From NCBI GenBank assembly GCA_007130825.1, contig SLRT01000107.1:1-36210 (forward strand): a DNA stretch of 36,210 nucleotides, read 5' to 3'. The stretch's first letter is position 1, and every line of letters starts with the position of its first letter. This stretch comes from Syntrophomonadaceae bacterium (GTDB lineage: Bacteria; Bacillota; Dethiobacteria; DTU022). A model generated the notes under the pieces. The model ran no database searches. It had not been told where the DNA came from and saw only the letters and a program-made list of their open reading frames with translations. The position numbers and the translations under genes are program-made. This document shows, piece by piece, positions 1-5,344 of this stretch.

Positions 1-109
1 CCAGTTCAAGTTTAAGCCCCGGTAAGATTTTAACCTGCCGGGCCCCTGTAATTATCTTTTGTTCCCACGCTGAAAACTCCCCAGCATCAAATAATGTTCA
101 AGCTCATAA

Positions 110-250
110 TTAAGCATCCAAAACTTCCTTAAAATAGCGTTTTCGGAAGGGCAGATCATCAAGGTATACGGCAAGATCAAGATCGTGAAAAGGTCCGCCT
201 TCCTGGAAAGAGCCGTGCAGTTAGGAGCTTATAAAGACGGCAAAAAATAT
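110..250 (-). pseudogene. Broken nucleotidyltransferase (MNT) domain fragment
   Basis: Read on the minus strand, 110-220 encodes a 36-codon stretch with the nucleotidyltransferase signature LHGSFQEGGPFHDLDLAVYL, that is a GS motif followed eight residues later by the metal-binding DxD. It stops at 110-112. Immediately upstream of the GS motif there is an in-frame stop at 221-223, and only weak hydrophobic residues precede it, so there is no way to make an intact MNT domain. MNT proteins of this size are usually the antitoxin half of HEPN/MNT pairs; no HEPN partner is visible. A further open stretch of about 30 codons in another frame runs to the window edge, unidentified. I infer a decayed gene; a sequencing error at the stop is the alternative. 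Confidence 0.5.
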
Positions 251-281
251 TCTTAAAGTAAAGTAGGATTTCAGCTATTTT

Positions 282-337
282 TTGTAGAATTAATAAAGGG
301 AGCTTATAATATACAGGTAAGCCTGTACTTATAATAT
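282..337 (+). promoter_or_regulatory. Promoter and operator-like palindrome before the coiled-coil gene
   Basis: TATAAT at 305-310 lies 17 bases after a weak -35 (TTGTAG, 282-287). A perfect 6-bp inverted repeat TACAGG-taag-CCTGTA (312-327) sits where transcription would start. The 10-base element CTTATAATAT occurs twice (303-312 and 328-337), once on each side of the palindrome. This arrangement fits a repressor site over the start point, but no regulator is identified. Confidence 0.4.
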
Positions 338-364
338 CGGGAAAACAAAAGTGGAGGTTGACCA

Positions 365-820
365 ATGGATAAAGCCAGTGAGGAAGCCATCAACAAACTG
401 ATTACAGGTCATGAAAAGATGGGAAATGATATTTCCGGGATGAAAGTAGATATCACCGACCTCAAACAGGGCCAGCAGAAGCTGGAAACCGATGTTTCGG
501 GGATAAAAGTAGATATCACCGACCTCAAACAGGGCCAGCAGAAGCTGGAAACCGATGTTTCGGGGATAAAAGTAGATATCACCGACCTCAAACAGGGCCA
601 GCGAGATATGAACAGTATGATGCTTAAACTGCTCGAGGAGATGACATCGCTTAAAAAAATTGTTATTAACATTGAAAATGACCTCCGCCCGAAAGTAAAA
701 ACCCTTTATGATGCCGACATGACCAGGCAGCACGAGACAGCTGAGCTCAAGCAAACGTACCGGGAGCAAGAGAAAAGGCTCGATGATCACGAATTAAGAA
801 TATCCCGCCTGGAAGAATAA
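365..820 (+). CDS. Small coiled-coil protein with internal 21-residue repeats
   Basis: This 151-residue soluble protein has no signal peptide or membrane segment. Residues 22-80 are three copies of a 21-residue unit built around SGIKVDITDLKQGQQKLET, with hydrophobic residues spaced as in a coiled coil; the region after about residue 85 continues as heptad-rich, charged helix to the end (ending RISRLEE). The ATG is preceded by GGAGG at 353-357. It stands alone between remnants of toxin-antitoxin type genes and has its own promoter candidate. Proteins of this composition are common in Bacillota, without assigned function, and probably oligomerise. No enzymatic motif is visible, so no function is proposed. 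Confidence 0.8.
   Translation: MDKASEEAINKLITGHEKMGNDISGMKVDITDLKQGQQKLETDVSGIKVDITDLKQGQQKLETDVSGIKVDITDLKQGQRDMNSMMLKLLEEMTSLKKIVINIENDLRPKVKTLYDADMTRQHETAELKQTYREQEKRLDDHELRISRLEE
428..602 (+). repeat. 63-bp in-frame tandem repeat, three copies
   Basis: Copies begin at 428, 491 and 554; the third is cut short at about 602. Copies two and three are almost identical at DNA level, and copy one differs by a few bases. The 63-base period equals 21 codons, so copy-number change would keep the frame and lengthen the coiled coil by three heptads per unit. Confidence 0.9.
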
Positions 821-962
821 TGTTATATCATAAGAATCTCCATAGTTTATACGACATTTCTTCTGTAATAAGGTAAATATTTCCTGCCAAAAATATAAAC
901 CCGAGAAACAAATCTTCCGGTTAAATAACATTATAACAACCATAATCAGCCTTTACAGTTTT

Positions 963-1277
963 CTACGCAGTGTCTAGCGGACGGATATGCTCCATTTCTT
1001 TTTGCAAGGTCCGAGATGCCTCCCACAGGTCCACTGCCCACTGCGCGTTGAGCCAGAACTGCGGTGTATAGCTAAATAAACGTGAGTAGCGAAGTGCCAT
1101 TTCAGGGCTGAGATTCCTACGTTCGCGAAGCAGTTCGTTGATTGTTTGACGCAACACTCCCAATGCCTCAGCAAAGCTTTTCACTGTAGGACCACAGTCT
1201 GGCATGAAATCCTCCCGAAGCATCTCGCCAGGGTGCGTAGGACGGACCGTTCTTTCATTTATATTCTGGATGCTCAT
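963..1277 (-). CDS. higA: HigA-family addiction-module antitoxin
   Basis: A 104-residue XRE-type DNA-binding protein. It opens with RPTHPGEMLREDF, the typical HigA N-terminus, followed by a helix-turn-helix (about residues 31-67: VKSFAEALGVLRQTINELL ... RNLSPEMALRYSRLF) and the usual FWLNAQ segment. In intact systems HigA binds and neutralises the mRNA-cleaving toxin HigB and represses the operon. The ATG at 1277 is chosen over upstream in-frame ATGs (up to 1334) because it gives the canonical HigA start and follows a GAGGTG site. The expected upstream higB is only a remnant ending 20 bases before this start, so this is an orphan antitoxin. Confidence 0.85.
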   Translation of the reverse strand: MSIQNINERTVRPTHPGEMLREDFMPDCGPTVKSFAEALGVLRQTINELLRERRNLSPEMALRYSRLFSYTPQFWLNAQWAVDLWEASRTLQKEMEHIRPLDTA

Positions 1278-1296
1278 GTCACACCTCAACTCAATG

Positions 1297-1353
1297 CTAA
1301 TTGGCGAGTTCAACGTCGCAGACATCACCATCAACGAAACGGAAAAAGATTGA
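1297..1353 (-). pseudogene. C-terminal remnant of a HigB toxin
   Basis: The minus strand reads SIFFRFVDGDVCDVELAN then a stop at 1297-1299. This matches the conserved C-terminal strand of HigB/RelE-type toxins (family pattern R-I-C-F-R-W-x-D-G-x-x-x-D-V-E). The stop is 20 bases before the higA ATG, the usual higB-higA spacing. Upstream codons (SWRPPIL...) show no toxin similarity and no start, so the N-terminal three quarters of the toxin are missing. Confidence 0.6.
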
Positions 1354-1390
1354 CAGTATAGGCGGCCGCCAACTTGATATATTTACAAAA

Positions 1391-2079
1391 GCCCCTGTTT
1401 GTAATTTGCAAAATCCGGTAATTAAGACTATTCCCTGAAGTCTACTTTAAGGATCAGCCTGATTAGTTCCCCGAGAAATTTGCTGCTGTTATCCTGGTTA
1501 TAAAAACCCTCCTTGACAACCGGCAGCGGATCGGTTGCTCTGCCGCTATTTTGTAAAGCACAAAAACGGTCAAAGGCCAAACGCCCGGTGTTCAGCCTTT
1601 GGCTGGTATTTTTTGCAGAAAAAAGGCTGGGGACGCTGTGTTCGCCTTTCAGGTGGACACGGCACCTGGTTAGATCCTGCCCGGCACCCGCCTCGGCGGC
1701 GGTGACCCCGGTCACATCGATTAAATTGACATAACCGGTGGCACCGTCGTTTTCATACTCCGGCCGGCGCATTTTAAACGGCACCAGGACCAGGAAGGGT
1801 GAAAACACAAGCGGCACATTCTGGCTGCAGGCAAGATACCGGCCATAGTTCCGGCGCAAGTATGCCAGGTCGACATTGAAACAGCAGGCTATGCTTTTTA
1901 GCAATGAATGCATCCTTTGTTCTTTTTCAAACGATCCACCGTCCCTGGTATAGATGCGGGCCGAGTTTCCCCCTCTGCGGCCGTAACACGGCTCCAGGGC
2001 AACGATGTTTTTGATAATAGCATAGCTTAGGTTAGCTTTTATAATAATAACCTCCCTCTTGTTTGATACAAACAGGGGC
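1391..2079. repeat. 13-bp inverted repeats flanking the ComK-like gene
   Basis: The 13-mer GCCCCTGTTTGTA at 1391-1403 is present as its exact reverse complement at 2067-2079. One copy lies just past the stop of the ComK-like gene, the other just upstream of its Shine-Dalgarno site. The arms are 663 bases apart, so they are not an ordinary terminator hairpin. No target-site duplication is obvious. Confidence 0.6.
1428..2045 (-). CDS. ComK-like competence regulator homologue, start codon abnormal
   Basis: The clear part is the 161 residues from the ATG at 1913, but the frame stays open to a stop near 2080, and the extension resembles the ComK N-terminus (IVALEPCY...). The core SLLKSIACCFNVDLAYLRR ... 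PFLVLVPFKMRRP ... NDGATGYVNLIDV aligns by eye with Bacillus subtilis ComK (FFGSSYAGRKAGTYEV ... FLFPTLSSTRP ... CGWISHVHV), and total length (about 205) is near ComK's 192. A good Shine-Dalgarno (GGGAGG, 2051-2056) is followed only by ATT, ATT and ATA codons (2048-2040), with no ATG/GTG/TTG before the homology begins; in-frame GTG (1940) and TTG (1931) lie too far inside. Between 1970 and 1926 another frame gives a more ComK-like text (SARIYTRDGGSFEK), suggesting two compensating single-base slips. ComK assignment is by eye and tentative. Confidence 0.45.
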   Translation of the reverse strand: MIKANLSYAIIKNIVALEPCYGRRGGNSARIYTRDGGSFEKEQRMHSLLKSIACCFNVDLAYLRRNYGRYLACSQNVPLVFSPFLVLVPFKMRRPEYENDGATGYVNLIDVTGVTAAEAGAGQDLTRCRVHLKGEHSVPSLFSAKNTSQRLNTGRLAFDRFCALQNSGRATDPLPVVKEGFYNQDNSSKFLGELIRLILKVDFRE

Positions 2080-2361
2080 GTTTATAAAGGGCTGTAGTGA
2101 TCCGCTTGCTCCGGCTGCTAGATGTTTTTATCAAAAAAAGAGAATGACTTTTAAGAGTTCACGTACGGGAACTATAATAGCTACTTGATGCGGCTTTGTC
2201 AAAAAATAATTCGGAACTCTGTTAGTTTTCACGAAAAAAAGACTATTGATCGTCTTAAGCAAAAATTTCAACGGTTAAAACCGGGTCAAACTTGCGCATA
2301 GTTGCAGCAACCGGGCCATCTGGTTGATCCAGGCCCGCTTATTTCTGCTACAAGTGGCGCT
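2080..2361. other. Gene-free spacer
   Basis: A 280-base AT-rich spacer between the divergent ComK-like gene and the DUF1659 operon. It contains a TATAAT at 2173-2178 preceded by a short GTTC/GAAC inverted repeat (2157-2172), and a small hairpin AAGAC/GTCTT near 2240. No open reading frame in it is convincing. Confidence 0.4.
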
Positions 2362-2425
2362 TTGTGATTTTTCGCCGCTGCGGGCTATAATAACCGGGCT
2401 CGACCAGCTCCGGGGCGCTGCCCCG
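2362..2425 (+). promoter_or_regulatory. Promoter of the DUF1659-amidase operon with leader hairpin
   Basis: TTGTGA (2362-2367), an 18-base spacer and TATAAT (2386-2391) form a sigma-A-type promoter. The transcript would begin with a short leader holding a strong hairpin, CGGGGC-gct-GCCCCG (2411-2425), just before the Shine-Dalgarno GGGAGGTG of the first gene. Confidence 0.6.
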
Positions 2426-2446
2426 TATATGAAGGGAGGTGACAAG

Positions 2447-2671
2447 ATGGACGTAACTGTTAACCCGCTGGCCTGCCGTCTGCAGCTGCGGTTGAACACC
2501 GGGCTGGATGCCGATTTAAACCCGATCTACCGCACCCGTTCTTTCTCCAACCTCAAACCGGAGACCGACAACGGCGAACTGTTTGAACTGGCCCAGGAAA
2601 TCGGCAGCCTGCAGGTGCACAGCATTAACGCCGTGCGCCGGGTAGACGAGGTTGAACTGGAAGAACTGTAG
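2447..2671 (+). CDS. DUF1659 family protein
   Basis: A 74-residue protein. The family pattern is clear: an N-terminal MDVTVNPLACRLQLRLNTG, central RTRSFSNLKPE and C-terminal AVRRVDEVELEEL. The ATG at 2447 follows GGGAGGTG by 5-6 bases; earlier in-frame starts (from 2324) would lie upstream of the promoter and are rejected. It is the first gene of an operon that continues with DUF2922, YvrJ and an amidase, an order seen repeatedly in Bacillota. The function of DUF1659 is not known; the context points to the cell envelope. No signal peptide or membrane segment is visible. Confidence 0.85.
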   Translation: MDVTVNPLACRLQLRLNTGLDADLNPIYRTRSFSNLKPETDNGELFELAQEIGSLQVHSINAVRRVDEVELEEL

Positions 2672-2709
2672 AACCTGCCGCACAACTTTTTAGAAAGGAG
2701 GGATAAATT

Positions 2710-2937
2710 TTGACCGAAACAGAAACCCTGCAGATGATCTTTAAGAATTTCGAGGGGCGCAATACGACCATATCGGTAGCCGACCCCGAACCGGAGTTAA
2801 GCAGTGAAGAAGTCGAGGCGGTGATGAGCTCAATCGTTACCCGTAATGTCTTCGACACCACCGGCGGTGATATCACCGCTATGGTGCGGGCCCAGATAGT
2901 TTCCCGGACGGTAAATACGCTGGCCGAATTTAGTTAA
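2710..2937 (+). CDS. DUF2922 family protein
   Basis: A 75-residue protein starting at TTG with AAAGGAGGG about 8 bases upstream. Family features are LQMIFKNFEGRNTTISV, the acidic PEPELSSEEVEAVM helix and the strongly conserved NVFDTTGGDI segment. It lies 38 bases after DUF1659 and is followed by two hairpins before YvrJ, so transcription may be partly stopped here. The biochemical role of DUF2922 is unknown; it nearly always travels with DUF1659, which suggests that the two act together. Confidence 0.85.
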   Translation: MTETETLQMIFKNFEGRNTTISVADPEPELSSEEVEAVMSSIVTRNVFDTTGGDITAMVRAQIVSRTVNTLAEFS

Positions 2938-2973
2938 GCTTCAGGCCGGAGGAAAATACTGCTGCTGTTTGCC

Positions 2974-3019
2974 GGGGGTGGAAGCCGGCTGAAAGGGATT
3001 TAAATTAGCTTCCACCCCC
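2974..3019 (+). terminator. 12-bp stem hairpin after DUF2922
   Basis: GGGGGTGGAAGC (2974-2985) pairs perfectly with GCTTCCACCCCC (3008-3019) across a 22-base loop. There is no T-run directly after it, so it may be an mRNA-stabilising hairpin or a weak terminator. Confidence 0.5.
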
Positions 3020-3037
3020 GCTTATTTATGGTCACGG

Positions 3038-3065
3038 CCCTCCCCCGCTCGCGGTGGAGGGTTTT
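3038..3065 (+). terminator. Rho-independent terminator candidate or attenuator before yvrJ
   Basis: CCCTCC (3038-3043) pairs with GGAGGG (3056-3061), with an inner CGC/GCG, and is followed by TTTT (3062-3065). It ends six bases before the Shine-Dalgarno of the YvrJ gene, so read-through must be needed to express the amidase unless another promoter exists. Confidence 0.5.
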
Positions 3066-3086
3066 ATAAAGGAGGTGATCTTGTTA

Positions 3087-3230
3087 ATGATGGAAGAGAT
3101 GGTGGGCTTGATCGGCAACTTCGGTTTCCCGGTGGCAGTGAGCCTGTACCTGCTCGTGCGCCTGGAGGGTAAACTGGAGACTTTGACCGAAAGCATCCAT
3201 TCACTTTCTGCGGCACTCTTAAGGCGTTAA
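3087..3230 (+). CDS. yvrJ: YvrJ family small membrane protein
   Basis: A 47-residue protein. It begins MMEEMVGLIGNFGFPVAVSL followed by YLLVRLEGKLETL: one hydrophobic segment (about residues 6-24), then an amphipathic helix. This is the standard YvrJ plan and length. The start at 3087 is set by GGAGGTGAT (3071-3079); the TTG at 3081 is too close. YvrJ proteins have no known function, and the frequent neighbourhood of DUF1659, DUF2922 and a peptidoglycan amidase suggests an envelope role. The plan is reminiscent of holin-like small proteins, but that is only a speculation. Confidence 0.8.
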   Translation: MMEEMVGLIGNFGFPVAVSLYLLVRLEGKLETLTESIHSLSAALLRR

Positions 3231-3268
3231 CCGGGAAGATTAAAAATTAAAATCAGGAGGTTTTGTTG

Positions 3269-3985
3269 ATGAGTAAAGCGGTGGTTGTGCTTGACCCCGG
3301 GCATGGCGGTTATGACCCCGGGGCGGTGGCGCACGGTCTGAAAGAAAAAGATTTAAACCTGGCCCTCGGCCTGGCGGTGGCCGAACGGCTGGAAGAGTTC
3401 AAGGTGCTTTTAACCCGCGACCGGGATGTTTTTGTCTCCCTGGCCGACCGGGTCGCTTTGAGCAGGCGGGCGGAAGCAGACCTGTTTTTATCTCTGCATG
3501 CCAATGCCGGGGGCGGCCGGGGTTTTGAATCGTTTGCCTACAGCGGCCTTAAACCCGGGCACCGCGCCTTTGTTGCGCAAAAAAGCCTGCACGCCGAGGT
3601 GATCGGCGTGCTTAAAAGCTGGGATATCATCGACCGCGGTTTAAAGCAGGCCGCCTTTTACGTGCTGAAGCATAACCCGGCCCCGGCGGTGCTGATCGAA
3701 TCGCTTTTTATCGACAACGAGCGGGAAGCGGGTATCTGGCAAGAAAAGCATTTTGTCCAGACCCTGGCCACGGGGGTAATCCGCGGTGTGCGCTCTGCCC
3801 TGGGCCTTTCGCCCGAAAACGGCGCTGACGCGGCGCCGAAACCCAGGCCGGATAAGCCAGAACACAAGTCGCTTTATACGGTGCAGGTGGGCGCTTTTGC
3901 CTACATTGACAATGCGCGGCAGAGGCTGGCTGAGGCCCGTGAAGCCGGGTTTGATGACGCATATATCTACCACAAGCATTTTTAA
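3269..3985 (+). CDS. N-acetylmuramoyl-L-alanine amidase (Amidase_3) with SPOR-like tail
   Basis: A 238-residue enzyme that cleaves the amide bond between MurNAc and L-Ala in peptidoglycan. The Amidase_3 domain spans residues 4-180: VVVLDPGHGGYDPGA gives the first zinc His, then KEKDLNL with the conserved Glu, SLHANA with the second His, and VLIESLFIDN with the catalytic Glu. A short SPOR-type domain (LYTVQVGAFAYIDNARQRL) follows a proline-rich linker from about residue 203. No signal peptide is present, so it is probably a cytoplasmic product released by lysis, or exported in a non-classical way, as for prophage or sporulation lysins. ATG 3269 is chosen over TTG 3263 and 3266 on Shine-Dalgarno spacing (AGGAGG, 8 bases). 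It ends the operon started by DUF1659. Confidence 0.9.
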   Translation: MSKAVVVLDPGHGGYDPGAVAHGLKEKDLNLALGLAVAERLEEFKVLLTRDRDVFVSLADRVALSRRAEADLFLSLHANAGGGRGFESFAYSGLKPGHRAFVAQKSLHAEVIGVLKSWDIIDRGLKQAAFYVLKHNPAPAVLIESLFIDNEREAGIWQEKHFVQTLATGVIRGVRSALGLSPENGADAAPKPRPDKPEHKSLYTVQVGAFAYIDNARQRLAEAREAGFDDAYIYHKHF

Positions 3986-4007
3986 TACTACCTGCCCGCA
4001 TTTTTAT

Positions 4008-4045
4008 GCCCGGGAGCCGGCTTTTTAAACAAGCCGGCCCCGGGC
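4008..4045. terminator. Long GC-rich hairpin after the amidase gene
   Basis: GCCCGGG-AGCCGGC (4008-4021) pairs with GCCGGC-CCCGGGC (4033-4045), with one bulge and an 11-base AT-rich loop. It lies between the convergent amidase gene and the small minus-strand gene, so it may serve both, but there is no long T-run on either side. Confidence 0.5.
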
Positions 4046-4115
4046 GTTAAAAGCTTCCTGGGCAAGAGCGCTTTGCTGTTACTGCTGATGCAGGATCATC
4101 AGGCAGCAGGTAGCT

Positions 4116-4274
4116 TTATTTGTACTTAATCGTAAATTCCTCGCCTTTGACCATCGGGCCCACGGCGTTATAGGGGGTTAAATCCAGGGTTTGCTCATAG
4201 AGGTTGCGCCTGGGCAGCATTTTCTGTTTTCTTTTCCTGCGTTCACGCTTCGGCTTGCGATCGGGATGACCCAC
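4116..4274 (-). CDS. Small basic protein of unknown function
   Basis: This gene is below the usual length cut-off. The minus strand encodes about 52 residues from GTG 4274 (AGGTGGTG lies 6 bases upstream; ATG 4292 would give 58 residues but has no ribosome site). The N-terminal half is very basic (PDRKPKRERRKRKQKMLPRR), and the C-terminal half reads NLYEQTLDLTPYNAVGP then MVKGEEFTIKYK. Codon use is like its neighbours', and the composition is not that of random sequence. The basic stretch suggests nucleic-acid binding, possibly ribosome- or tRNA-associated, but I do not recognise a family. It has a promoter candidate about 150 bases upstream and converges on the amidase gene. Confidence 0.55.
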   Translation of the reverse strand: MGHPDRKPKRERRKRKQKMLPRRNLYEQTLDLTPYNAVGPMVKGEEFTIKYK

Positions 4275-4418
4275 AGATAACACCACCTGCATTAAATGTA
4301 GAGCGCATAAAACAAAAACATCGTCCGGCCTGGCAAATTGCAGCCTGGATTAAGAAAAAGGCCAGAGCTGTGCCGGTGTAGATTTGACGCTTTTTTGTTG
4401 CGCTTACTCTTATTTATT

Positions 4419-4446
4419 ATTGTACACTTCCTGGTCCAAAGGTCAA
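4419..4446 (-). promoter_or_regulatory. Promoter candidate for the small basic gene
   Basis: On the minus strand TTGACC (4446-4441) and TACAAT (4424-4419) are separated by 16 bases. It overlaps the end of the phosphatase gene's 3' flank and would give a 150-base leader before the small basic gene. Confidence 0.45.
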
Positions 4447-4454
4447 TAGATAAT

Positions 4455-5252
4455 TCAGGCCTTAAAAAGGCGGGAGAGGAAAAAAGCTTTTTTCCGGGGG
4501 TGGGCGGCAGGGGTCAGCGGGAGGGGCAGATCGAGGGTCCGGTCATCGAGCAGGTGACCGGGCCTGGTGGTAAGCATCAGTGCAGCAAAACGATCTCCTT
4601 TTTCCTGTTCGAGGTACGCAGCAGCTTTATCTACAGCCAACAAAGGGGTGGACGGACCATGGACATCGGTGGCCAGCAGGTGGACCAGGTTGGCATCGAG
4701 CATAAAACGGGCTGTTTTTTGGGCGGCCGGACCGATCCGGCCGATAAAGGCAGCCCAGGTAACCTGGAAGATTGCCCCGGCCTGGTGCAGGCGGTAGAGT
4801 AAGCGGTGATTTCTCTGCAGGGCAATAACCCTTTCCGGGTGGGGAATAACCGGCCGGTAACCTTCGGTGCGCAGGCTAAAGAGCAACTGCTCGGTATACA
4901 CCGGCAGGGGCTGGAGCATCGGCAGTTCAAGCAGAAGGTATTTTGTTTGGTTCAGGGTCAATGTTTCACCGGCCTGCAGGCGCGCAGTGAGGTGCGGTTC
5001 AATCAGCTGTTCGGCGCCGGGCAGAAGTTTTAAAGGGACGTTTTGCCGCTTTAATTCATCCTGCAGCTGACCGAGCCGTTTTAAAATAAGGTCCGGGGCC
5101 GGTTTGCCTTCAAATGTATGCGGGGTGGCCACCACTGTGTCATAACCGGCGGCGACCAGGTCGCGGGCGAGCATTACCGCTTCTGCCATGTTGCGCGGGC
5201 CGTCATCTATCGCCGGTAAAATGTGGTTGTGCATATCGATATAATGCGCCAT
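4455..5252 (-). CDS. PHP-type tyrosine-protein phosphatase (CpsB/CapC/YwqE family)
   Basis: A 265-residue PHP-fold protein. It starts MAHYIDMHNHILPAIDDGP, the family's first metal-binding H-x-H motif, and continues with ATPHTFEGKP, the PGAEQLIEPHL segment, IPHPERV and a late ATDVHGPS Asp-x-His motif, all metal ligands of Mn-dependent tyrosine phosphatases that act on capsule-regulating tyrosine kinases. The length fits YwqE (about 254). The ATG follows AAGGAG at 8 bases. It lies 92 bases after murC on the same strand. No tyrosine kinase or capsule operon is in the window, so its substrate cannot be inferred; the mannan block lies 8 kb away. Confidence 0.85.
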   Translation of the reverse strand: MAHYIDMHNHILPAIDDGPRNMAEAVMLARDLVAAGYDTVVATPHTFEGKPAPDLILKRLGQLQDELKRQNVPLKLLPGAEQLIEPHLTARLQAGETLTLNQTKYLLLELPMLQPLPVYTEQLLFSLRTEGYRPVIPHPERVIALQRNHRLLYRLHQAGAIFQVTWAAFIGRIGPAAQKTARFMLDANLVHLLATDVHGPSTPLLAVDKAAAYLEQEKGDRFAALMLTTRPGHLLDDRTLDLPLPLTPAAHPRKKAFFLSRLFKA

Positions 5253-5344
5253 CAGTCAACTCCTTGCTATGATTATAGCGCTAGAACAGCGACGGTGAAT
5301 AAAACCCTGCTTTCCCGGCCGCCTGGGGTGCAGGGCAGATTTAT

